Shown here: piece after piece, positions 1 to 7,617 of the stretch
Numbering within the stretch: the first letter of the stretch is position 1
Layout of the letters: each line of letters begins with the position of its first letter
From: Candidatus Omnitrophota bacterium
Lineage (GTDB): Bacteria; Omnitrophota; Gorgyraeia; Zapsychrales; Fredricksoniimonadaceae
Assembly (NCBI GenBank): GCA_017987425.1
Contig: JAGNTT010000027.1
Coordinates: 1-16,357 of the forward strand
Direction: 5' to 3'
Length of the DNA stretch: 16,357 bases
Translations under genes and position numbers: made by a program
Notes under the pieces: generated by a model
Told to the model about the DNA's origin: nothing
Database searches by the model: none
Seen by the model: the letters and a program-made list of their open reading frames with translations, nothing else

Positions 1-382
1 CAAAATTGATATTAAACGACGATAAGGCCAAGACCGCCGCCGCGAACAAACCAACCTGACGACCAAATAATTCTTTGCCTAATTTGTAAACCACGAACAC
101 TGTCAAACCTGAGAAAGAAGCGGATATGAAACGCAAGGACCACTCGCTGTCTGCGAATATAGAGACCCACAAGTTCAGAATTACGTAATACAACGGCGGA
201 AATGACGAGTGCCTGAGCAAATCAATGGCTTCTATAAAAGGACGATCCACCCTGAAAGCAGTAATCAACTCATCGCCAATAAGCCCTGGGTCACCAAGCT
301 GGTAAAATCGGCACAAAAAACCTATAAAACAAATAAAAAAAACACTGGTTCGACTGAACACTTTATTTCTTTTTTCATCCAT
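1..382 (-). CDS. PMT/ArnT-like membrane glycosyltransferase, N-terminal part (runs off left edge)
   Basis: The minus-strand frame stays open from an ATG at 382 to the window edge, about 127 codons. The N-terminus is a charged segment (MDEKRNK), a hydrophobic helix at about residues 9-24, a loop with LGDPGLIGDEL, and later SSFPPLYYVILNLW and EWSLRFISASFSGL before another hydrophobic segment. This is the arrangement of GT-C fold lipid-linked sugar transferases (dolichyl-phosphate-mannose mannosyltransferase/ArnT class). The acidic residues of the first periplasmic loop (here D-E in GDEL) are usually catalytic in that fold. Such enzymes transfer a sugar from a polyprenyl-phosphate donor on the outer face of the inner membrane. 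A GAGGAG motif lies about 14 bases before the ATG, rather far. The gene follows the rSAM gene upstream by 55 bases on the same strand, so it may end the same operon. The donor and acceptor are unknown. Confidence 0.8.
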   Translation of the reverse strand, partial: MDEKRNKVFSRTSVFFICFIGFLCRFYQLGDPGLIGDELITAFRVDRPFIEAIDLLRHSSFPPLYYVILNLWVSIFADSEWSLRFISASFSGLTVFVVYKLGKELFGRQVGLFAAAVLALSSFNINF

Positions 383-437
383 GTTTAAATACCATTCTCC
401 TCAATAGAAAGAACCCACCACAATCGGCAAAACAGCG

Positions 438-1427
438 TTAAGCAGCGGCTTTTTGTTTTTGTTGTGCATGCTCCATCGCCTCCTGCCGTTGGATATTCTG
501 ATCATAAAAGGAACATGTCTGACACGCGCTGTACATTTTCTGAATATGTCCGTATTTGCCGAGCAGACGCATTTTCATCGCGCGCGGTGAATGCCAAATA
601 TCTTTCAGCGTGTCTTTGGAAAGGGCCCCCAGCCCCATCTGAGGAATCAGACAGCATTCGGTGGCCACATCTTCGGAGACGCCCATGTAGAACCAGCCGT
701 TCAGACAAACCGGCGGAGTTTTTTTGTTCCCGCTGGATCCGCCCAGGTCAAAGACACCCGACAAAGCGACCTTCTTGTTATCGGGATGTTCGTTCATCAT
801 CTTGAAATCCACCGACGGAACGCCCAGCTCTTTGGCCAGATCCAGCATCTGCTGTTTATGATCCACGTTTAAGGAATTAACGATGTAGGCGATCTCAATC
901 CGGAACGAAGGTTTCTCACTGTCGCGCAACGCAACCAAACGTTTGATATTGCCGGTCACGCGTTCGAAAAGGTCCTTCCCCTGCACTTCAATATAGTGTT
1001 CCTTGTCGACCGCGCTGAGATCGATCAACACATGATCCGCCCGAATCACATCCTTGCAGTAATCCGGCGGAAACGTCGCGTTGGTCAACAGCTTTGTCTT
1101 GATCGGCTGAGCCTCAAGGTCCCTCATAATCTGACGGAAATCCGGATGCAGGCTCGGCTCGCCGTTGGCAATGATATGAATCTGGTCCGCCTCCAGCTCA
1201 ACGCTGTCCCGGATAACTTCATGAATTTTCTGCATTCTCAATGTGCTCGGCGGGGCCAGGCGGGACGGGTTGCCCGGCGAATGGATCCAGCAAAACTTGC
1301 AGCTTAAATTGCATGAATTGCCGATGCGCAAAGAAACGATCTCCGGGCCGATGTAGATTTTATTATCGCGCGCCCCGGCGATCCGTTTATCGTATCTTCG
1401 TTTGGCTTCGGCTTTGCTTAAAAGCAT
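438..1427 (-). CDS. Radical SAM protein with SPASM-like C-terminal domain (rSAM 1)
   Basis: 329 aa. The rSAM cluster CxxxCxxC is at C39, C43 and C46 (CNLSCKFC) and would bind the SAM-ligating 4Fe-4S cluster. It is followed by a variant of the SAM-binding GGE motif (ANGEPSLHP, about 87-95) and the TNAT strand. The C-terminal third has cysteines in the order PPVCLNG, ECCLIP and ACQTC together with a KDIWHSPRAMKMR segment, the usual layout of a SPASM domain carrying one or two auxiliary clusters. The ATG at 1427 has AAGGA six bases upstream, and the gene starts ten bases after the stop of the rSAM gene before it, so they are co-transcribed. SPASM enzymes modify peptides, proteins, sugars or cofactors; the substrate here cannot be read from the sequence. 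The last 20 residues are Gln/Lys/Ala-rich and look disordered. The call to the superfamily is firm; the function is open. Confidence 0.92.
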   Translation of the reverse strand: MLLSKAEAKRRYDKRIAGARDNKIYIGPEIVSLRIGNSCNLSCKFCWIHSPGNPSRLAPPSTLRMQKIHEVIRDSVELEADQIHIIANGEPSLHPDFRQIMRDLEAQPIKTKLLTNATFPPDYCKDVIRADHVLIDLSAVDKEHYIEVQGKDLFERVTGNIKRLVALRDSEKPSFRIEIAYIVNSLNVDHKQQMLDLAKELGVPSVDFKMMNEHPDNKKVALSGVFDLGGSSGNKKTPPVCLNGWFYMGVSEDVATECCLIPQMGLGALSKDTLKDIWHSPRAMKMRLLGKYGHIQKMYSACQTCSFYDQNIQRQEAMEHAQQKQKAAA

Positions 1428-1436
1428 TTAAATTCC

Positions 1437-2405
1437 TTACGGCTGGCCGGCCGCTTCATTGATTTTTTTCTTGGAAGAAAGCCACGTCTTGTTTTTTTTC
1501 ATTTCCCGGTACCAATGGCACTGCGTACAGGGAATATCCTCCCGCGCTTCTTTCTTACCGACGAGCATATCCCTGGCATAATTCATCTTGTCACTGTTTA
1601 GAATGGCCGTTAAATCCTCTTTAAATGCATTACCATAATCCGCCCAATAATTCACGCAGCATCCCAGGACTCTCCCGTCGGCGTTGATCTGCGGCTGAAG
1701 CCACATTTGCGAACACATGGACTCAACCAGATAAAACTTCCCGTGTTTCTCCTGATATTCCTGTCTGCCGGCGGCGTCGACCCCAGAAAGCAGCCTGACC
1801 AGATTCCTTTGCTTCAACGAAGGAGTCTCGTTCCACGCGAATTTGATATAAAACTCCATATCAAGTTCACGGGCCATCTTTCTGGCCTGGAGAATTTCAT
1901 GCTCATTATGGTCAAACAGAATAAACTGCCAGCGCAGCCTCGGCAAAGGCGATTTATATCTGGTTTTAAACTCATTGATCTTGCGGACATTGTCCAGAAC
2001 GGCGTTGAGGTCCCCGCCTTTGCGGTAAATCGCATAAACTTCCTGGGTCGCTCCGTCGATCGAACAGGTGATATCGCCGAAGCGGTACTTCACTACCCCC
2101 TCGAGCATATCCTCCCTGGCGGTATTCAAATTCACGCCGTTGACCGCCGTTAAAAAAATGTTCTTCTCATAGGCATACGCGGCGATCTTCAACAGATCAT
2201 TGTTGAGAAAGATTTCCCCCCAATTGCTTAGCTCGATGCTCCGTATCCACGGATTGGCGTCGACCAGCTTCTTGAAATCATCGAACTTCAGCATTTTGGA
2301 TCCGAGATTCTGAGGAATCAGACCCTTAGTGGTCATGCAGGTCGGACACTTCAACTGACACACCGTCGAGGCATCCAGCCGGATTTTGGAAGGTTTGATC
2401 TCCAT
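1437..2405 (-). CDS. Radical SAM/SPASM protein (rSAM 2)
   Basis: 322 aa from the ATG at 2405. That ATG is preferred to the GTG three bases upstream because AGAGG lies five bases before it, and the TAG of the preceding aminotransferase gene ends at 2408, two bases away. The cluster motif is C16, C20 and C23 (CQLKCPTC), followed by ELSNWGE (58-64) in place of the classical GGE. NWGE is common in SPASM proteins. The CSIDGA and YRKGG segments follow. The C-terminal region has CSQMWLQPQINADG, LGCCVNYW, GNAF and a terminal PCTQC (C293, C296), which is a convincing SPASM/twitch auxiliary-cluster domain. The last 25 residues are lysine-rich. In family terms this is a 4Fe-4S oxidoreductase often found near glycan or peptide tailoring genes. 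It sits between the PLP enzyme and rSAM 1, so a role in the same pathway is inferred. Confidence 0.92.
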   Translation of the reverse strand: MEIKPSKIRLDASTVCQLKCPTCMTTKGLIPQNLGSKMLKFDDFKKLVDANPWIRSIELSNWGEIFLNNDLLKIAAYAYEKNIFLTAVNGVNLNTAREDMLEGVVKYRFGDITCSIDGATQEVYAIYRKGGDLNAVLDNVRKINEFKTRYKSPLPRLRWQFILFDHNEHEILQARKMARELDMEFYIKFAWNETPSLKQRNLVRLLSGVDAAGRQEYQEKHGKFYLVESMCSQMWLQPQINADGRVLGCCVNYWADYGNAFKEDLTAILNSDKMNYARDMLVGKKEAREDIPCTQCHWYREMKKNKTWLSSKKKINEAAGQP

Positions 2406-2407
2406 CA

Positions 2408-3511
2408 CTACCTCTTTTGAAAGAAGGACCGGCAGGAAGCAGCCACTAACCCGGCCTTCTCTTCAGTCATAAACGAATAGAGCGGAAGGTGCAGCGCGGT
2501 CGCGCTGTACCATTCGCTCACGGGAAAACGTTTCTTGATTCCGGCGAACACCTTCATTTGATGAAGGGACAGATACGGCTTCTGAACCATGATATCTTTG
2601 GCCGTCAGAAAATCGATAAGCTTGTCCCGCTGCTCACAACACACGACAAAATTCTGCGCCACGCTTTCCGTCTTGGGACGGTCCTTGAAAATGGTCAATC
2701 CTTTAACGCCGCTCAATTCCCGTTCATACAGGGCCTTGATTTTTTGCCGCGAACGGATGATTTCCTTGAGACGGGCGAATTTCACTTTAAGAGCGATCAT
2801 ATCCAGAAACGCCATCGGCGCAAACCGCTGTCCGGTCTTCAAAAGATCGTCGTCATTACGCCAGTCTTCCATCCACGGACGGACGCAGTTTTCTCTCTCG
2901 CCGTTGAAAACGACCATCCCTCCGCCGCCTCCGCAGGAAGACAGCGGTTTGTAATAGGAAAAAGAAAATGCGGCCATGTCGCCGAAACTTCCCAGCATGC
3001 GGTCTTCATACCGGGAACTTTCCGCCTGGCAGACATCCTCGATAAAAACGATTTTGCTGTCGCGGCATATTTTGCCGATGCGTTCCACATCGCACGGCCG
3101 TCCGAACATATGGGCCGCGACGATAGCCTTTGTCTTCTTGGACAGTGCCTTCTCGACAGCATCCGGATCCATCTGCAAATCATTCCGGCAGACATCGACA
3201 GGAACAGGTTTTCCGCCGCAGTAAAAGACAGCCAACGCAACCGCCTGATAGGTCAAATCGGGAACGATCACTTCATCGCCGGGCCCTACCCCTGCCGCCA
3301 GAAGGGCCATCTTTAAAGCGTCGCTACCGGAGTTGACGGCCACGGCATTCTTGGCGCCGATATAACCGGCAAACTGTTTTTCGAAATCACGGATGAGCGG
3401 CTTGATGTCGTTAAGCCCGGCCATCCCTTTGAGGGCCTTTTCCATCTCGGCAGCGTATTCGCGGGCGAGCGCCTGCTCGACTAAAGCGCTTTCATATCTT
3501 ATCGCTGCCAT
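2408..3511 (-). CDS. DegT/DnrJ/EryC1/StrS-family PLP-dependent aminotransferase
   Basis: 367 aa from the ATG at 3511, chosen for GGGGA seven bases upstream; it overlaps the end of the preceding rSAM gene by 13 bases. Fold-type I PLP motifs are in order: VAVNSGSDALKMAL (57-70, phosphate loop), GDEVIVPDLTY (78-88), AAHMFGRPCD (132-141), FIEDVCQA with D159 and Q162 (ring contacts), and SFSYYKPL with K188 as the Schiff-base lysine, followed by a Gly run (194-198). Family members transaminate nucleotide- or cyclitol-linked keto-sugars from Glu/Gln, and a minority act as dehydratases (these replace the lysine, which is present here). The length is typical. The neighbours are rSAM genes on both sides, in a tight operon. 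An aminated sugar or cyclitol, or an amino-acid-like intermediate, is inferred as product. Confidence 0.93.
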   Translation of the reverse strand: MAAIRYESALVEQALAREYAAEMEKALKGMAGLNDIKPLIRDFEKQFAGYIGAKNAVAVNSGSDALKMALLAAGVGPGDEVIVPDLTYQAVALAVFYCGGKPVPVDVCRNDLQMDPDAVEKALSKKTKAIVAAHMFGRPCDVERIGKICRDSKIVFIEDVCQAESSRYEDRMLGSFGDMAAFSFSYYKPLSSCGGGGGMVVFNGERENCVRPWMEDWRNDDDLLKTGQRFAPMAFLDMIALKVKFARLKEIIRSRQKIKALYERELSGVKGLTIFKDRPKTESVAQNFVVCCEQRDKLIDFLTAKDIMVQKPYLSLHQMKVFAGIKKRFPVSEWYSATALHLPLYSFMTEEKAGLVAASCRSFFQKR

Positions 3512-4518
3512 GCCGCGGTCCCCATAATCCTGTGGTCCACCGCCTCGATCCGTTCGCACAAATCAATATAGTTTTTGACCCGCTCTTCGTACTTACGACC
3601 CGGTGGTGTTTGAGAGGCGTAGAATGCGTTGAAATTGCTGATGCTGCGGTAACTGCAGTTGGGATGGTCCGTCAGATGTTTTTCCAGGGCCTTGAAATAC
3701 GGGGGCGCCTGCGGCAGAAGTTCACCGGATGAATCACGGCTGAAATCCATCAAATACATTTCTTCGCGCACATCCTCGGGGAAAGAAAGCAGCAGCCAGT
3801 TCGCCAATATCTTGCCGCTCGGAACAGAAAGCAGATCCCACGTGCCGCGCGCGGGTTCGCTGTAACCGCGGCCGATCAGTCCCTGATGACGTTCTTTCAA
3901 TTCCCAGGCGCACGTCTGCCGGTATTGATCGAGAAATATGCTCGCAGCTTCCTGGTCCCATCTCTCGAGGAAAGCCGGATGAACTTCCAGAGAACGCAGG
4001 CCCATCGCCGACAAATATTTCACGTTGTCCAAAAGTTTCCCGACGCTCGACGGATGAACGACCATCGTGGCCGTCATCGGCCCTTTGGCTCCGACCGCCA
4101 ATTGAACGCCCTGCAGAATGTCCCGGTAATAAAAATCGCCGATGCCCGGTCTGTTGCGCTGGGTCGTTGCCTCATCTCCGTCAATACCAACTTCGAGATT
4201 GACGTTGTGTTTGATGAAAAAATTCATTAACTCCGAATTCAGCAAGGTGGCATTCGTCTGTACGGAAATATAGCGGGCCAATTCTTCCTGCCGGATGACC
4301 ATGATCATTTCCTTGAGCCGGTCGGCATTCATGAGCGGTTCACCGCCGGAAAAAACAAATTCCGTCGGAGCGATGGGGCGGATGAAATCTAAAATGTTGC
4401 GGAATGTTTCCAAGGTTATCACCTGACTCTGCGACCGATATTTATAAAAGCAATACCCGCAGCCCAGATTGCAGCGGTCGGTGAAAAACAGCCAGACGTG
4501 ATTGATTTTGGTTTTCAT
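3499..4518 (-). CDS. Radical SAM enzyme, second of a tandem paralogous pair (rSAM 3)
   Basis: 339 aa from the ATG at 4518, which forms an ATGA overlap with the stop of the upstream paralogue. This start places the rSAM motif a normal distance from the N-terminus (C16, C20, C23; CNLGCGYC). Then come FVFSGGEPL, VQTNATLL, LEVGIDGDEAT and MTATMVVHP, all classical rSAM core segments as in anSME-type enzymes. The C-terminal half contains only scattered cysteines (in HPNCSYR and DLCERIE) and no recognisable CxxC...C SPASM cluster, so it may lack auxiliary clusters or hold an unusual one. The protein aligns along its length with the product of 4515-5555: shared GIDG, T-M-x-V-H-P and a Gly-Leu/Val...P-A-F-x-x-W block. 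Coupled translation suggests the two act in the same step or as a complex; this is inference. Confidence 0.9.
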   Translation of the reverse strand: MKTKINHVWLFFTDRCNLGCGYCFYKYRSQSQVITLETFRNILDFIRPIAPTEFVFSGGEPLMNADRLKEMIMVIRQEELARYISVQTNATLLNSELMNFFIKHNVNLEVGIDGDEATTQRNRPGIGDFYYRDILQGVQLAVGAKGPMTATMVVHPSSVGKLLDNVKYLSAMGLRSLEVHPAFLERWDQEAASIFLDQYRQTCAWELKERHQGLIGRGYSEPARGTWDLLSVPSGKILANWLLLSFPEDVREEMYLMDFSRDSSGELLPQAPPYFKALEKHLTDHPNCSYRSISNFNAFYASQTPPGRKYEERVKNYIDLCERIEAVDHRIMGTAAWQR

Positions 4519-5555
4519 GTCCCGTGTTTTTGACTCCCCAGGGTCAGATGCGTGCGGGTCAGGAAACGCATGATGTCGTTGATGGCCCATGTGTTCATAT
4601 ACTTCTCTCCCATCATGGTGTTCATCAGTTCGAAATTGTGGCACACATGCTCGCGGTACGGCAGGCGCTTGTGATCGGCGTGCATTTCGGCATAGGCCTT
4701 CTCATAAAACGCCATGATCTCCGGGCGGATCTCAAAGGTCTTCGGGTCCCAAAGGGTGAACTCGACGCGCTTGTTCTCGGGCAGACAGAGAAACGGATCC
4801 CCGCCGAATAGAAAACCCGGCGGATGAAGGCTCAGGTCCATGTCGCCGGGTGAAATCCAGTCCTGGTCTTCATTGGCATACGCGAGCTTCCGTAATTCCT
4901 TGCGGCGCGAAAGCGTCAGATAATTCTTTTTGAATTTCTCGACCGTTTCCGGCGTCCACGGCATAAAGGCCGCGGGTGTGACATCCACATGAGGAACCCC
5001 CAGACTCCCGATATATTCGAGCCCTTCCTCCATATGGTCCACTTCTTCGGGATGGACCGTCATGGTCGAACCGCCGAAAATTCCGGCTTTCATACATTTC
5101 TGGATAGTTTCGGTCAAGCGCGCGTAAGAGGCGGGCTTTAATCCGCAGCGGTGCTTGATGGTTTCCTTAGGTTTGCCGTCAATGCCGAATTCCAGACTTA
5201 CTCCCAAGTCGCTCAGTTTGGCGATATCTTCATTATCGATGAGAAGTCCGTTGGTCTGAATATGCGGGTTGGTTTTGGGAAACCGGCGCCGGACCTCGGT
5301 GAGTATTTTAAAAAGGTTTTCTTTGGCAAGGAATGCCTCCCCGCCGCTGCAGATGAGCGTTCTGGGGGGATTGTACCGTTCGAATAATTGAAAGAGCTGC
5401 TCGACGGCATCCATGGATATTTCCCGGCCGTGCATATGACGGAAGAAACAGTAGTCGCAATGCAGATTGCATCGTTCCGTCACATAGATCCAGGTGTAAT
5501 GGACCCGGAATTTATTCTTCTTTTCTGGCATCAATGAAGTACTTGATTTTTCCAT
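4515..5555 (-). CDS. Radical SAM enzyme, first of a tandem paralogous pair (rSAM 4)
   Basis: 346 aa from the ATG at 5555, selected because AAGGA lies six bases upstream. An ATG further out has no such site, and the internal ATG at 5531 is a weaker option. The gene overlaps the end of the ligase gene by 44 bases. The rSAM motif is CNLHCDYC (C29, C33, C36), followed by TLICSGGEAFL, HIQTNGLLI, LEFGIDGKPK and STMTVHPEE. The C-terminal part has only isolated cysteines (PFLCLPE, EHVCHNF) and aromatic/proline-rich stretches, so a standard SPASM domain is not visible. It is homologous in layout to the next gene (3499-4518), which begins in an ATGA overlap with its stop. The substrate is unknown. The conserved HxxC-like pairs near the C-terminus could hold an auxiliary cluster but this is not certain. 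Confidence 0.9.
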   Translation of the reverse strand: MEKSSTSLMPEKKNKFRVHYTWIYVTERCNLHCDYCFFRHMHGREISMDAVEQLFQLFERYNPPRTLICSGGEAFLAKENLFKILTEVRRRFPKTNPHIQTNGLLIDNEDIAKLSDLGVSLEFGIDGKPKETIKHRCGLKPASYARLTETIQKCMKAGIFGGSTMTVHPEEVDHMEEGLEYIGSLGVPHVDVTPAAFMPWTPETVEKFKKNYLTLSRRKELRKLAYANEDQDWISPGDMDLSLHPPGFLFGGDPFLCLPENKRVEFTLWDPKTFEIRPEIMAFYEKAYAEMHADHKRLPYREHVCHNFELMNTMMGEKYMNTWAINDIMRFLTRTHLTLGSQKHGT

Positions 5556-6678
5556 TGATCGTCCTTGGGATTGCCCCTTGATGTGTTCTGATTTCAATAC
5601 AACGATCCAAGCCCACGGCGTCGATGACAGCCTGGGTCAAGGCCTTAAATTGCTGAGGATTTCCACCGGTTATATTAATTAAAAGTTTATCATAATATCG
5701 CATCGGATGCTTATCTAATACAAAGAAGAACCCCGGATGCCCAAGGAAGTCATTGACCCCTCGGATCAGCTCCTTTTTCAGCACAACGACCCCGTTGATG
5801 AGTAAACTATCCTCTGTACGGCTCAAAACTTTGATCCCCAATGCCCCCCGGCGGCGCACCAGCTCCACCCGATCCCCCACACTGTAGCGGATGAACGGCA
5901 TGGCAGTGTTATTCAGGTCTGTTGCCAACAATGAACCAGTACCCGTGGCCGATATCGTCCCGTCATCCGAAAGAACTTCCAACAGCAGCCCGTCGGGTAC
6001 AACCCTCATATAGTCATCATCGGGTTTAAGCGCCACCGCCAGCCCGGAAATCTCCATTGCTCCGTAATGGTCGTGGACCTCAACGCCTCCCATGCGCTCG
6101 ATCCGTTTGCGGTACTCAGGCCACAACGGTTCCCCGTTGACCAGACAACGGCGGATGGAATGCTTGCGGCCCAGAACCGCGAACAGGTCAAACAATTGAT
6201 TGGTATAGGCATTGACCACGACGGGCTTAAGCGCCTTGATCAGACCGACAGCATCCTGGATCTTCTCCGGGGTGCTGATGGGACCAAGCGGAATAACCCC
6301 GGCCCCGGCTGCCTTAAATGCGGCCTCCATCAGGCGTCCGCCGCTGTTTAATTCATACGCACACACATTCAAACACACCATACCTTCTTTGATCCCGATC
6401 AGACGGTATAACTTAACCAGTCGCTTCAAATGGGCTTCATACGCTTTGCGGGAATGTGCGATGACCATTCTCGAAGATGTTGACCCCGATGTCGCCGTGA
6501 TGTTCAATGCATCACGAACCAGTCCGGCGTCAACAAACGCCTTGATATCCTTGCGGATGGATACCGGAACCTTCTTGAACTCTTCCCAGGAACGCAAGCG
6601 GAGGGAATACCGCCGGTCCCTTTTGGAAAAGACCTGAAACAACTGTGACATTTTCTTTAATGATCCGGAATTGTACAT
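5512..6678 (-). CDS. PaaK/CapK-like AMP-forming carboxylate ligase (adenylate-forming enzyme)
   Basis: 388 aa. ANL-superfamily motifs are visible: TSGSTSSR (63-70, the phosphate-binding P-loop), HDHYGAMEISG (202-212, the A5 motif with Tyr/Glu), a YSVGDR segment (265-270, the GD ribose-binding motif), and a small C-terminal domain ending in PRTINGKIKYF with K377 in the position of the A10 lysine. This is the phenylacetate-CoA ligase-like subgroup, which activates a carboxylic acid as acyl-AMP and passes it to CoA or another nucleophile. It is shorter than typical PaaK (about 430 aa), mainly at the N-terminus. The ATG at 6678 has AAGGG five to six bases upstream and lies eight bases after the reductase gene. 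It probably supplies an activated acid to the rSAM/PLP pathway; the acyl substrate cannot be predicted. Confidence 0.88.
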   Translation of the reverse strand: MYNSGSLKKMSQLFQVFSKRDRRYSLRLRSWEEFKKVPVSIRKDIKAFVDAGLVRDALNITATSGSTSSRMVIAHSRKAYEAHLKRLVKLYRLIGIKEGMVCLNVCAYELNSGGRLMEAAFKAAGAGVIPLGPISTPEKIQDAVGLIKALKPVVVNAYTNQLFDLFAVLGRKHSIRRCLVNGEPLWPEYRKRIERMGGVEVHDHYGAMEISGLAVALKPDDDYMRVVPDGLLLEVLSDDGTISATGTGSLLATDLNNTAMPFIRYSVGDRVELVRRRGALGIKVLSRTEDSLLINGVVVLKKELIRGVNDFLGHPGFFFVLDKHPMRYYDKLLINITGGNPQQFKALTQAVIDAVGLDRCIEIRTHQGAIPRTINGKIKYFIDARKEE

Positions 6679-6686
6679 CTCTGCCC

Positions 6687-7583
6687 TTATGCCCCGACGG
6701 ATTTAGCCCTTGCCCAAATTGATTTCAACGCCGGAGCTTTGACGCCTTGCCTGCCGGCGAGACGCACCAGCGCACCGGTAATAAAATCCAGTTCCGTCGA
6801 CCGGCCGGCGTTTCTGTCATGAACGATCGAGCCGCGATGCTCTATGCCGGCCAAGTCTCCATTACGAACTCTCTCGATCAGTTTCATGGGATCAAACGCA
6901 AGAGCCACCCCCGCTGCCCGGGCAACGGTCCGTCCTTCGGCGACAGCCTGCTTGACCAGCCGCCAGATGTCCTTGTCAGTGTTCAAAACTTGATATCCCT
7001 GTCCAGTGATGACAGGCAAGGGATTCATGACCGCACTAAAAATCAGTTTAGCCCAGACAGCTCCGTCGGAATTACGATAGGCTTTGGCCTGAACACCGCT
7101 TTTGCGAAAAAGATCAGCAATGAACAAAGCGCCGTCGCCGCCGACATAAATATCACCTTGATAAAATAATTTTACCCGGCGATGACCTGTTTCCTGACAC
7201 GCCATCGTGGTTACTCCGCGGCAAATGTGCGCTTTTTTAAAAAAACGCCTAGTCCAGCGATAGTCAAAAATTCCATTCTGCGGAAGAAGCACACACCGGG
7301 GATTTAAACCTACCGCTTCGGTTACGGCCGCGCGCAAATCCATAATTTTGGTCGCGAAAACCAAAACGTCAATGTTTGGTCGTTCAATCTTATCCAGGGA
7401 ACCAATGACATGAACTCTTATGGAATGGTGTGCGGACTTTTCCCTTTGGAAGGTAAAACCCCCATGCATAAGGGCCCGACGGGTCTGCAGGTCACGCTCA
7501 TACAGGGTTACAGATGCCTGTTGCGCCAGCAAACCGGCCATACATTTTCCTAATGCCCCTGCCCCAATGATCAGCACTTCCAT
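6687..7583 (-). CDS. Ketopantoate reductase-like (ApbA/PanE family) NAD(P)-dependent oxidoreductase
   Basis: 298 aa from the ATG at 7583. An upstream in-frame extension of 21 residues is rejected because the chosen ATG is immediately followed by the Rossmann motif (VLIIGAGALG, 3-12) and has GGTGG nine bases upstream. The family features are in place: FATK (77-80), LPQNG with N103, VWAKLIFSAVMNPL with the catalytic-type lysine K179, and STELDFITG near the C-terminus with the conserved Glu. In E. coli PanE the residue four after the lysine is an active-site Asn; here it is Ser183, so the substrate may differ. The family reduces 2-keto acids to hydroxy acids with NADPH. Embedding between rSAM and ligase genes argues for a pathway-specific 2-ketoacid or ketone reductase rather than pantothenate synthesis; that is inference. 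Confidence 0.87.
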   Translation of the reverse strand: MEVLIIGAGALGKCMAGLLAQQASVTLYERDLQTRRALMHGGFTFQREKSAHHSIRVHVIGSLDKIERPNIDVLVFATKIMDLRAAVTEAVGLNPRCVLLPQNGIFDYRWTRRFFKKAHICRGVTTMACQETGHRRVKLFYQGDIYVGGDGALFIADLFRKSGVQAKAYRNSDGAVWAKLIFSAVMNPLPVITGQGYQVLNTDKDIWRLVKQAVAEGRTVARAAGVALAFDPMKLIERVRNGDLAGIEHRGSIVHDRNAGRSTELDFITGALVRLAGRQGVKAPALKSIWARAKSVGA

Positions 7584-7617
7584 AACATAAAACCACCGCT
7601 CTTTAAACGGCGGCTCA

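Noticed and set aside
2489..3316. 275-codon plus-strand frame opposite the aminotransferase gene
   Set aside because: It is antisense to an intact DegT-family gene with all PLP motifs; the reading is a shadow with no recognisable protein and no ribosome site.
4519..4644. 42-residue N-terminal extension of rSAM 3
   Set aside because: It is His/Asp/Arg-rich noise that overlaps the previous gene in another frame; the ATGA start at 4518 puts the rSAM motif at the normal place.
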